Shown here one piece after another: positions 1 to 5,142 of a DNA stretch of 5,818 bases; the first letter of the stretch is position 1; the number at the start of each line of letters is the position of its first letter. Origin of the DNA: Prevotellaceae bacterium (lineage in GTDB: Bacteria > Bacteroidota > Bacteroidia > Bacteroidales > Bacteroidaceae). The translations under genes were made by a program, and so were the position numbers. The notes under the pieces were generated by a model. That model was not told the DNA's origin. It saw only the letters and a list, made by a program, of their open reading frames with translations, and searched no databases. The DNA is taken from positions 1 to 5,818 of the forward strand of contig JAJPZF010000188.1 of NCBI GenBank assembly GCA_021204545.1, written 5' to 3'.

Positions 1-40
1 TCCTCAGCGTTATATGCAATATCTCACTCCTGTCAGCCAT
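1..40 (-). CDS. zapA: Probable cell-division protein ZapA, first 13 codons only (cut by window edge)
   Basis: An ATG at 40-38 on the minus strand opens a frame that stays open to the window edge and encodes MADRSEILHITLR. ZapA is a small cytoplasmic protein that binds and bundles FtsZ filaments at the division site. The call rests mainly on context. The gene begins 6 nt after the stop of a 97-residue coiled-coil protein, and in Bacteroidales a coiled-coil protein of that size commonly sits directly before zapA. The visible residues alternate polar and hydrophobic, as expected for the short first strand of ZapA, but 13 residues cannot prove the family. The close spacing suggests co-translation with the upstream gene. 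Confidence 0.5.
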   Translation of the reverse strand, partial: MADRSEILHITLR

Positions 41-46
41 AACGCC

Positions 47-340
47 TTATGACTTAAGCAGAGCGATACATTCATCAACTTGCCGCACCAGACTTACAAA
101 CCTGCGATGAGCCGCCTGCGAGTCTTCCTCGCTAAGCTCCATCGCCTTTGCAATCTTCAAGTTGGCATACTGGGCGGAGAGTTGCAGGTTCCGTTGCTCG
201 AGCTCAGCCTTGCCTTGCTCGCTTTGCCTTAAGGCTTCCTCAAGGGAGGCAACACGCTGCCGCAAGCCCTTGTCTTGCTCTAACAGCTGGTGCACTCTCA
301 GGCGAAGGCGTTCCAGCAAATCCGCTTCTTCCTTGACCAT
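47..340 (-). CDS. Small coiled-coil protein, ZapB-like, upstream of zapA
   Basis: This encodes 97 residues, very rich in Leu, Glu, Gln and Arg. Residues about 5-62 form a continuous heptad-like coiled coil with no helix breaker. A short acidic hinge follows (LSEEDS, about 69-74), then a C-terminal amphipathic helix (RFVSLVRQVDECIALLK). There is no signal peptide or membrane segment, so it should be cytoplasmic. Similar short coiled-coil proteins precede zapA in Bacteroidales and are assumed to play a ZapB-like role in Z-ring organisation. That role is inferred from position, not shown by sequence. The ATG at 340 is preferred because the coiled coil begins directly after it and a -7-like box lies about 57 nt upstream. 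The preceding bases AAAGGGCTGGA offer only a weak ribosome-binding resemblance. Confidence is high that it is a gene and moderate for the role. Confidence 0.8.
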   Translation of the reverse strand: MVKEEADLLERLRLRVHQLLEQDKGLRQRVASLEEALRQSEQGKAELEQRNLQLSAQYANLKIAKAMELSEEDSQAAHRRFVSLVRQVDECIALLKS

Positions 341-361
341 TCCAGCCCTTTCTTACGCCAG

Positions 362-384
362 TAATGCCGCGAATATAGGCATTA
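362..384 (-). other. Leader hairpin with a nine-codon mini-ORF before the coiled-coil gene
   Basis: TAATGCC (362-368) and GGCATTA (378-384) form a perfect 7-bp stem with a 9-nt loop. The hairpin lies between the probable promoter at 397-404 and the start codon at 340. Read on the minus strand, an ATG inside the stem opens a nine-codon frame, MPIFAALLA, that ends in TAA 11 nt before the coiled-coil start codon. It could be a leader peptide or structured 5' UTR, or it could be chance. No U-run follows the stem, so it is not an obvious terminator. Confidence 0.35.
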
Positions 385-396
385 ATCAACAAAAGG

Positions 397-404
397 CAAA
401 GGTA
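397..404 (-). promoter_or_regulatory. Bacteroidota -7 box for the coiled-coil/zapA pair
   Basis: On the minus strand the sequence reads TACCTTTG, an exact match to the Bacteroidota -7 consensus TAnnTTTG. It lies 56 nt upstream of the ATG at 340. I could not find a -33 TTG at the usual distance; the only nearby TTTG (414-411) is far too close. The same octamer is used by the Wzi-family gene at 2275-2282. It lies just beyond the stop codon of the upstream 209-residue gene, so it would let the division genes be transcribed independently. Confidence 0.5.
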
Positions 405-421
405 TATGCCCAAAACCCCGC

Positions 422-1051
422 CTATTTCTCCTCGTCTATCCTGTTGCGGGGCTCTTTCTTCGCCAGCATAAGGATGGTGTGGCCGTACTCCACCATCCAT
501 CCCTCCGTGAAGCCGAGCCTCTGCTGCCCCTTCCTCACCGCCACCACGCACTTGCGCATGGCGTCGTCCTTCCATTTGTTGCCCGTCAGCACCTCGTGCA
601 CTGTCTTTGTGGTCATGCTGAGCAGGGCCTTGTGGAAGAAGGAGGGGAGGCGCAGCTTCCACTGCATGAGCTGCCCGAGAGACATCATGAGGTTCTGCGA
701 GAAGTCCTGGAAGACGAGCAGATAGGGCTGCATCTCCCTCACGTTGCGGCAGTGCCTCTTCAGGCTCGCGTCTATCTCCTTGAAGAAGCCGTCGCTCAGG
801 CCGTACATCTCCTTGAGCATCACCTGGCAACGCTTCCTCTCCCCCAGCCCGAGGCGGTTGTTCACAGTCTGCACCTTAAGGCTCTGCTTGAACACCCTCA
901 GGTCGGGCAACACCGCCAGGTTGGTGATTCCAATCTGGTTGGCAAGCACAGCCTGAAAGTAGACACGGATGAGGGTCATGAAGTCCTCCATCCCCCCTAT
1001 CCTCATCTGCCCCTTCTGCTTGCGCTTGAATAAGTTGCTGAATATCGACAT
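422..1051 (-). CDS. Conserved-looking hypothetical protein, 209 residues
   Basis: I do not recognise a named family. The protein is soluble-looking, with no signal peptide, no membrane helix and no obvious enzyme motif. It starts with MSIFSNLFKRKQKGQ, a short amphipathic and then basic N-terminus. The rest is predicted mostly helical and has many aromatic and basic residues. Segments such as DFMTLIRVYFQAVLANQIG, YGLSDGFFKEID and LGQLMQWKLRLPSFFHKA look like conserved helical blocks. The basic N-terminus could contact membrane or another protein, but this is only inference. It follows the sugar-transferase-like gene on the same strand after a 39-nt gap with no visible promoter, so co-transcription is likely. 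The frame is clean from ATG to TAG, and its composition is far more protein-like than overlapping frames on either strand. Overall resemblance to uncharacterised Bacteroidales proteins is my recollection, not a search result. Confidence 0.8.
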   Translation of the reverse strand: MSIFSNLFKRKQKGQMRIGGMEDFMTLIRVYFQAVLANQIGITNLAVLPDLRVFKQSLKVQTVNNRLGLGERKRCQVMLKEMYGLSDGFFKEIDASLKRHCRNVREMQPYLLVFQDFSQNLMMSLGQLMQWKLRLPSFFHKALLSMTTKTVHEVLTGNKWKDDAMRKCVVAVRKGQQRLGFTEGWMVEYGHTILMLAKKEPRNRIDEEK

Positions 1052-1090
1052 ATCGTTCTCTCTTGTGGTTAAGTCTGTATCGGTTATGCG

Positions 1091-2116
1091 TCAACGCCGC
1101 CTGAGAAGGCAGTGAAGCAGGATGCTCACGTCGAGCCAGAACGACCAATTGCGGGCATACCACTCGTCGCACTTCAGGCACTCCTCCGCTTCCCCCTCGT
1201 CGAGGCTATAGCCTTTAAGCCCCGCCCAGCTCACAAGTCCCGGCTTCGGCTTGTGGCTTATCTCGCTGTCATCGGCAAGACTGAGGTACTCCCCCTCTCC
1301 CGCCTTGCTGACCACCGAGCCGACCAAGCTCATGCTCCCCGCGAAGACATTGAGGAACACGGGCAGCTCCTTCAGCGCTCCTTGCCCGCAGCGGAACAGA
1401 AGGCGGCCGAACTGCCTGCCGTTCATACCCGCGCTCCGACGCACCACGTAGACGGAGCTGTGCCTCTTCCACTTCGTTATGACGAAGAGCACCATATATA
1501 TGACAGGATACACGGTGAGCAGGAAGAGCAGCGACACGAGGAGGTCGAACACCCTCTTCTGCATGCGGTTAAGGAAGTGGCTCAAGGGCACTTCGCACCC
1601 TCCGCTTGTTTGTCCCTCTCCGTACTCCAGCGGCAACTCGCACACCGCCCAGCCCTGCTCCCGCTCAGCCTCAGAGCCTTCACGCCTGCGCCTGCGGCAG
1701 CGCACAAGGCGGGCAAAAGCCCTGACGAGCAGCCACTCCAAGAGCAGCAAAAGGGCGAAGATGAGCAGCGCCACCAAAAGGAAGACGTGCGCCACGGGCA
1801 TGCCCCGAAGGAACGAGAGGGCGCAGCAGGTGAAGGCATACAGCAGCACTGCCTTGCGGAAGCACCTCTGCATCAGCTCGTCGGCCCGCACCTGAGGGCG
1901 CAGAGCAACGGAGGGAAGGTACACCGTGAGCAGAAGATAGCAGGCAGAGGAAAGGGCGCAGCACCACAACGCCTCTGCCCACACTACGCTGTGACGGGGG
2001 AAGAAGGCGAGCATAAGGGAGTAAGCCAAGAGCGTACTGCCCACGAGCAACAGCACGTCCACCACAGCCACCAGCCATTGCCAAACTGCCGCGTCAGCGT
2101 TGCGCCTTGTCTTCAT
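1091..2116 (-). CDS. Divergent sugar-transferase-like membrane protein (polyprenyl-phosphate phosphoglycosyl transferase fold) with altered active site
   Basis: This is a 341-residue membrane protein. Its four N-terminal hydrophobic segments (about 14-38, 47-67, 88-103 and 108-131) resemble the N-terminal bundle of WbaP/WcaJ-type enzymes. These enzymes transfer a sugar-1-phosphate from a nucleotide sugar to undecaprenyl phosphate at the inner membrane. An Arg-rich linker of about 50 residues (132-183) replaces the larger cytoplasmic domain of full-length relatives, which are usually about 460 residues. Residues 187-341 match the catalytic domain in outline: KRVFDLLVS, a hydrophobic re-entrant helix with Pro204, GMNGRQF (230-236), LKELPVFLNVFAGSMSLVG (248-266), KPGLVSWAG (291-299) and NWSFWLD (323-329). 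However, the family Asp-Glu pair (LDELPQ) is Lys249-Glu250, GDMSLVGPRP is GSMSLVGSVV, and KFRSM is LFRCG. Catalysis is therefore doubtful. It may be a pseudoenzyme or have different chemistry. It has its own promoter and is divergent from the Wzi-family gene. Confidence 0.8.
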   Translation of the reverse strand: MKTRRNADAAVWQWLVAVVDVLLLVGSTLLAYSLMLAFFPRHSVVWAEALWCCALSSACYLLLTVYLPSVALRPQVRADELMQRCFRKAVLLYAFTCCALSFLRGMPVAHVFLLVALLIFALLLLLEWLLVRAFARLVRCRRRRREGSEAEREQGWAVCELPLEYGEGQTSGGCEVPLSHFLNRMQKRVFDLLVSLLFLLTVYPVIYMVLFVITKWKRHSSVYVVRRSAGMNGRQFGRLLFRCGQGALKELPVFLNVFAGSMSLVGSVVSKAGEGEYLSLADDSEISHKPKPGLVSWAGLKGYSLDEGEAEECLKCDEWYARNWSFWLDVSILLHCLLRRR

Positions 2117-2135
2117 CGCTACGTTCCTTGGGCGG

Positions 2136-2166
2136 CAAAGTTAGGGAATAAAGAGGGCAAAGGCAA
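2136..2166 (-). promoter_or_regulatory. Promoter of the sugar-transferase-like gene
   Basis: The minus strand carries TAACTTTG (2143-2136), an exact TAnnTTTG -7 box. A TTG at 2166-2164 is separated from it by 20 nt, matching the usual -33 to -7 layout. The box ends 19 nt before the ATG at 2116, giving a very short leader. The same 20-nt geometry occurs in the divergent promoter facing the other way. Confidence 0.6.
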
Positions 2167-2186
2167 TTCTTCCCAAGCAAAATCAC

Positions 2187-2194
2187 TACCTTGG
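2187..2194 (+). promoter_or_regulatory. Near-match -7 box, possible duplicated or decayed promoter
   Basis: TACCTTGG differs from TAnnTTTG at one position. It sits in a 13-nt context (CACTACCTTGGCC) that recurs with one change around the better box at 2275-2282. No convincing -33 element precedes it. It may be a remnant of duplication or a weak second start for the Wzi-family gene. Confidence 0.25.
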
Positions 2195-2251
2195 CCCTGA
2201 AGCGAAGGTAGGCTGCGCTCGGCAAACACAAGCCGAAAGCTGCGCTTTCGC

Positions 2252-2282
2252 TTGCTTATTGCTCTCGCTTGCACTACCTTTG
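2252..2282 (+). promoter_or_regulatory. Promoter of the Wzi-family/lipoprotein operon
   Basis: TTG at 2252-2254 and TACCTTTG at 2275-2282 are separated by 20 nt and match the Bacteroidota -33/-7 layout exactly. The -7 box ends 23 nt before the ATG at 2306. This placement rules against the longer in-frame start at 2252, which would lie inside the promoter. The perfect hairpin 2234-2250 ends 1 nt before the -33 region, a position where a bound protein could interfere with RNA polymerase. Confidence 0.65.
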
Positions 2283-2305
2283 CCGCCGGAGAGCGACTAA
2301 CCGTC

Positions 2306-3820
2306 ATGCGAAAGACCTTTGCCTTGATGTTCCTCTGCCTTGCCTCGCTTGGGGCTAAGGCGCAGATAAGCCGCCTGGGGGAGGACGTGCAGTACAGCGC
2401 CTCCGCACAGATGACAGCGGGGAGCGGTGACTACGCCCCCTTCTGGTTCACAAGCAACCGCTACGGCCTGGGACCCTTGGAGACGAAGAGCGGGCTCTTC
2501 AGGGCGAGCATCAGCCGCAGCACCTCCGCCGACAGCCTGCGCTCCTGGCGCTTCGGCTACGGTGCTGACTTCGTGGGGGCAATCAACCACGACAGCAAAG
2601 CCATCGTGCAGCAGCTCTACGCCGACTTCCGCTTCAAGGCCATCCAGCTGAGCATAGGGCAGAAGGAGCGGCCACTCGAGCTGAAGAACCAGCAGCTCAG
2701 CTCAGGCGGAATGACAACGGGCATCAACGCCCGCCCCATACCGCAGGTGAGGCTCGAGCTGCCCGACTTCTGGACTATACCCCGCACGGGCAAGTGGCTC
2801 GCCATCAAGGGGCACATCGCCTACGGCATGTTCACCGACAACCAGTGGCAGCAGACGCACGCGGGCTCTAAGGGACACTACGCCAAGAACGTGCTCTACC
2901 ACAGCAAGGCGGGCTTCCTCCGCATAGGCAACAGGGAGAAGTTCCCCGTCAGCCTCACTGGCGGCTTCGAGATGAGCGACCAGTTCGGCGGCGAGGCGTG
3001 GAACGTGATAAAGCGAGACGACGACACGAGCGACTTCGACGCCTCCCACGTCAAGATGAGCCACAACCTCAAGAGCTTCTGGCACGCCTTCATAATGGGA
3101 GGCTCCGACGCAGCCGACTTCAACTACAAGAACATCGAGGGCAACCAGCTCGGCAGCTGGCACATCAGGGCAGACTACGACGGCAAGCTCTTCGGCGCAA
3201 GCTTCTACGCCGAGCACTTCTTCGAGGACCACAGCCAGCTCTTCCTGCAGTACGCCTGGAAGGACATGCTCTACGGAGGCGAGCTCAGGCTGCCACGCAA
3301 CCACTTCGTCTCCACGCTCCTCTACGAGCACCTGCGCACCACCGACCAGAGCGGAAGCGTCTACCACGACGCGACGGAAGCCCTGCCCTACCAGATAAGC
3401 TCGACGGACAACTACTACAACCACGGCACCTACACGGGCTGGCACCACGCAGGCTACGCCCTTGGCAACCCACTGCTGCTCTCGCCCATATACAACAACG
3501 GCGAGGAGATATTCTTCCGCAACAACCGCGTCATCGCCAGCCACTTCGGCCTGAGCGGAGAGCCTACCAGCTACATAAGCTACCGCCTGCTCTTCACACA
3601 CGAGAAGAGCCTCGGCTCGTACTCTCTGCCCCTCCTCAACCCCGCCTACGGCAACTACCTGCTCGTAGAGGCCACCTACGCCCCCACGCAAGTGCCGGGG
3701 CTCAGCCTCACCCTCGACTACGGGCAGAACGGAGGCACGCTCCTCGGCAAGGGCAAGGGCCTTATGCTCACAGCCGCCTACACGGGCTGGATAAACCACA
3801 AGAGAAAGAAACAGAGATGA
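2306..3820 (+). CDS. Capsule assembly Wzi family outer-membrane protein
   Basis: This encodes 504 residues, beginning with a classic signal peptide: MRK, a hydrophobic core, then an AKA cleavage site followed by Gln20. The mature protein has the look of a large outer-membrane beta barrel: alternating aromatic and polar strands, many Tyr, Gly and Asn, and blocks such as NRYGLGPLETKSG, YADFRFKAIQLSIGQKERP, FMGGSD-like loops and HGTYTGWHHAGYALGNPLL. These match the Bacteroidota Wzi family. Wzi of Enterobacteria is an 18-strand barrel of about 480 residues that helps anchor capsule at the cell surface. The exact role of Bacteroidota members is less defined. ATG 2306 is chosen over an in-frame ATG at 2252 because only the former gives an immediate signal peptide and lies downstream of the promoter. 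The protein ends in a basic tail (NHKRKKQR) rather than the usual terminal aromatic. The stop overlaps the next start as ATGA, implying translational coupling. Confidence 0.88.
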   Translation: MRKTFALMFLCLASLGAKAQISRLGEDVQYSASAQMTAGSGDYAPFWFTSNRYGLGPLETKSGLFRASISRSTSADSLRSWRFGYGADFVGAINHDSKAIVQQLYADFRFKAIQLSIGQKERPLELKNQQLSSGGMTTGINARPIPQVRLELPDFWTIPRTGKWLAIKGHIAYGMFTDNQWQQTHAGSKGHYAKNVLYHSKAGFLRIGNREKFPVSLTGGFEMSDQFGGEAWNVIKRDDDTSDFDASHVKMSHNLKSFWHAFIMGGSDAADFNYKNIEGNQLGSWHIRADYDGKLFGASFYAEHFFEDHSQLFLQYAWKDMLYGGELRLPRNHFVSTLLYEHLRTTDQSGSVYHDATEALPYQISSTDNYYNHGTYTGWHHAGYALGNPLLLSPIYNNGEEIFFRNNRVIASHFGLSGEPTSYISYRLLFTHEKSLGSYSLPLLNPAYGNYLLVEATYAPTQVPGLSLTLDYGQNGGTLLGKGKGLMLTAAYTGWINHKRKKQR

Positions 3821-4287
3821 GACACGCAAAAACCGAGGGGTCGCAACCCACGGCCATCCCTCCGAAACCCCTCCGGGGCTTTTTGAGGCAAGCCTCGCTT
3901 GCTGTACTTATATGCCTGCTCGCCTCCTGCGAGAACAAGCGGGACACGAACGGAGACCTCGGAGGCATGTGGCAGCTCACAGAGTGGAGAGATACGCAGG
4001 ACTCCGTCGTGGCCACCAACGAGCAGAGGATATACTACAGCTTCCAGCTGCAGCTCATGAAGATACAGCGAAGCGGCGTCGGCACCTTCCTCGCACTCTT
4101 CACCCACACCCCAGACAGCCTCTTCGTCGACAGCGTCTACAGCCGCCCCTACGACGAGCGGGTGAGCTTCGAGGACGTAAGCGAGTGCGGCATACCAAAG
4201 GACGGCAAGTTCCGGGTCGACGCTCTCTCCGACAGCCACCTCGTCCTCAGCAGCCCCGAGGGCACGCTCACCTTCCGCAAGTACTGA
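3817..4287 (+). CDS. Lipocalin-like outer lipoprotein
   Basis: This encodes 156 residues from the ATG that overlaps the Wzi-family stop. A hydrophobic stretch (about 28-36) ends in a lipobox LASC with acylated Cys38, so the protein should be a lipoprotein of the cell envelope. Residues after Cys38 (ENKRD) are charged but do not clearly match the surface-export signal described in Bacteroidota. The mature domain starts with GGMWQLTEW, where Gly50-x-Trp52 resembles the GxW motif of lipocalin-like domains. It continues with short beta strands (RIYYSFQLQLMKIQ, FLALFTHT, HLVLSSPEGTLTFRKY). Family membership is inferred from this pattern. Lipocalin-like folds bind small hydrophobic or glycan ligands, but no ligand can be read here. 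The 22 residues before the hydrophobic core are unusually long and Pro-rich and overlie a terminator-like hairpin, so a later TTG start at 3880-3885 (Leu23) is possible. It is probably an operon partner of the Wzi-family barrel. Confidence 0.8.
   Translation: MRHAKTEGSQPTAIPPKPLRGFLRQASLAVLICLLASCENKRDTNGDLGGMWQLTEWRDTQDSVVATNEQRIYYSFQLQLMKIQRSGVGTFLALFTHTPDSLFVDSVYSRPYDERVSFEDVSECGIPKDGKFRVDALSDSHLVLSSPEGTLTFRKY
3868..3884 (+). terminator. Terminator-like hairpin inside the 5' end of the lipoprotein gene
   Basis: CCCC (3868-3871), loop TCC and GGGG (3875-3878) are followed by C and five T (3880-3884). The stem is only 4 bp, but it is all G:C and directly precedes a T-run. It lies 47 nt after the Wzi-family stop, exactly where a terminator would be expected. 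It may partially stop transcription so that the lipoprotein is made in smaller amounts, or it may be chance within coding sequence. Confidence 0.35.
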
Positions 4288-4319
4288 CGCCCGGGGGCCG
4301 CGAAGCCTCCTACGAGGGA

Positions 4320-4355
4320 CCGCGGCGACTTTCAGGAAAAGCCGCGGCGACTTTT
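4320..4355. terminator. Probable terminator between convergent genes, with a 22-nt-period direct repeat
   Basis: CCGCGGC (4320-4326) and GCCGCGG (4341-4347) form a perfect 7-bp GC stem with a 14-nt loop, followed by CGACTTTT. The 13-mer CCGCGGCGACTTT occurs twice, at 4320-4332 and 4342-4354. Read the other way, GCGCGGCCGGACTT (from 4368) partly pairs with the second copy (about 4341-4354), giving a second imperfect hairpin. The element sits between the lipoprotein stop (4287) and the glycosyltransferase stop (4369), which face each other, so a bidirectional terminator is the simplest reading. Confidence 0.5.
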
Positions 4356-4368
4356 AAGTCCGGCCGCG

Positions 4369-5142
4369 CTAAATGATGCTCTTGTACAGTGCGCTCACGG
4401 CGTAGAAGCAGTAATAATAGAAGGAGCGGAGCACGCCGATGTTCTCCACGTTGCGGTAGATGTTCCACTGCCAGCCAAGGATGGAGAGCTTGTTGGCGGT
4501 GACGCTCGTCTTGCGCACGCGGTACAGGGCGGCCACGGTCTGTGTGTTGCGGGCTATGTAGCCGCTCTTGAGGACTGACAGCCAGAAGGCGTAGTCCTCG
4601 TGGTGCACGTTGGTGAAGTAGCTCTTGCCCACCTTCCTCACGTCGAATATCCCCGTCAGGTTGCCGATGACGTTGCCGTAGAGCAGCTGCCGGTAGTTCG
4701 TCTTGGCGGGGGCTGAGATGATGCGCGCCGAGCGCTTGCCGCTCTCGCTTATCTTCTCGTAGTCGGAGTAGACGACGGCCGTTATGTTGTCGTGGAAGAA
4801 GAGTGGTATCTGCTGCGTGAGCTTCTCTCGGAGCCACAGGTCGTCGCTGTCGAGGAAGGCGATGAAGTCTCCCTTCGCCCGCTGTATGCCGTAGTTGCGG
4901 GGGGAGTAGGGCATGCCTGTGGGGTTGTCGTTGATGAGCAGCTTTATCCTGCCGTCCTTCTGGGCGTAAGCCTTCACCACGTCGCAGGAGCGGTCGGTGC
5001 TCCCGTCGTCGACGACGAGCAGCTCCCAGTTGTCGTAGGTCTGCCCCATCACGGACTCTATCGCCTTGCCTACGTACTTCTCGGAGTTATGCATAGGCAT
5101 GACCACCGAGACGAGGTGGTGTCCGTGCTTCTTCCTTATCAT
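4369..5142 (-). CDS. Family 2 glycosyltransferase (GT-A fold, TuaG/WfgD-like)
   Basis: This encodes 257 residues, the usual length of a single-domain GT2 enzyme. These enzymes transfer a sugar from a nucleotide donor to a growing surface-glycan acceptor in the cytoplasm. The N-terminal Rossmann-like half shows VSVVMPMHNSEKYV (11-24), QTYDNWELLVVDDGSTDRS (34-52, nucleotide binding) and FIAFLDSDDLW (93-103), where Asp98-x-Asp100 is the metal-binding DxD. The second half has HHEDYAFW (180-187), where Asp183 is the likely catalytic base, and VAALYRVRKTSVTANK, typical of TuaG/WfgD-type enzymes. The C-terminus (SFYYYCFYAVSALYKSI) is hydrophobic and probably membrane-associating. Donor and acceptor cannot be predicted. 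All key residues seem intact. The start codon overlaps the stop of the upstream radical SAM gene (ATGA), implying coupled translation and a shared pathway. Confidence 0.92.
   Translation of the reverse strand: MIRKKHGHHLVSVVMPMHNSEKYVGKAIESVMGQTYDNWELLVVDDGSTDRSCDVVKAYAQKDGRIKLLINDNPTGMPYSPRNYGIQRAKGDFIAFLDSDDLWLREKLTQQIPLFFHDNITAVVYSDYEKISESGKRSARIISAPAKTNYRQLLYGNVIGNLTGIFDVRKVGKSYFTNVHHEDYAFWLSVLKSGYIARNTQTVAALYRVRKTSVTANKLSILGWQWNIYRNVENIGVLRSFYYYCFYAVSALYKSII

Larger units (their letters stand above)
2186..2283. repeat. Nested direct and inverted repeats in the divergent promoter region
   Basis: Several repeats are packed into about 100 nt. CTACCTT (2186-2192) pairs with AAGGTAG (2205-2211). 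That arm also pairs with a third copy, CTACCTT (2274-2280). CACTACCTTGGCC (2184-2196) is repeated with one change at 2272-2284. TCGGC (2219-2223) pairs with GCCGA (2232-2236). CGAAAGC-TGC-GCTTTCG (2234-2250) is a perfect hairpin. GCTGCGCT occurs at 2212-2219 and 2239-2246, and TCGCTTGC at 2248-2255 and 2265-2272. The outermost arm contains the -7 box of the plus-strand promoter. The block could be an operator, a dispersed intergenic repeat, or a decayed duplicated promoter. Confidence 0.6.

Noticed and set aside
240..830. Open frame of 196 codons on the minus strand overlapping the 209-residue gene and the coiled-coil gene
   Set aside because: It spans two better-supported genes in another frame and has Arg/Gly/Pro-rich composition without motifs.
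1112..2200. Long open frame (362 codons) on the plus strand opposite the sugar-transferase-like gene
   Set aside because: Its composition is His/Gln/Arg/Pro-rich with no domain pattern. The minus-strand frame has clear membrane helices and family motifs.
2184..2284. CRISPR-like or transposon-end interpretation of the repeats
   Set aside because: The repeats are short, overlapping and irregularly spaced, with no spacers, no target duplication and no transposase nearby.
2252..2305. Longer N-terminus of the Wzi-family protein from an in-frame ATG at 2252
   Set aside because: It would begin inside the -33 element, upstream of the transcription start, and would push the signal peptide 18 residues into the protein.
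2998..3816. Upstream extension of the lipoprotein frame inside the Wzi-family gene
   Set aside because: This part is an Arg/Leu-rich shadow frame within the barrel gene. The real gene begins at the ATG at 3817 or slightly later.
2702..3829. Long open frame (375 codons) on the minus strand opposite the Wzi-family gene
   Set aside because: It is Val/Ala/Glu-rich low-complexity sequence produced by reading the complement of GC-rich codons. The opposite strand has a signal peptide, family motifs and a promoter.
4310..4837. Minus-strand frame of 175 codons overlapping the glycosyltransferase
   Set aside because: It is a His/Arg/Gln/Leu-rich shadow with no motifs that runs through the intergenic terminator.
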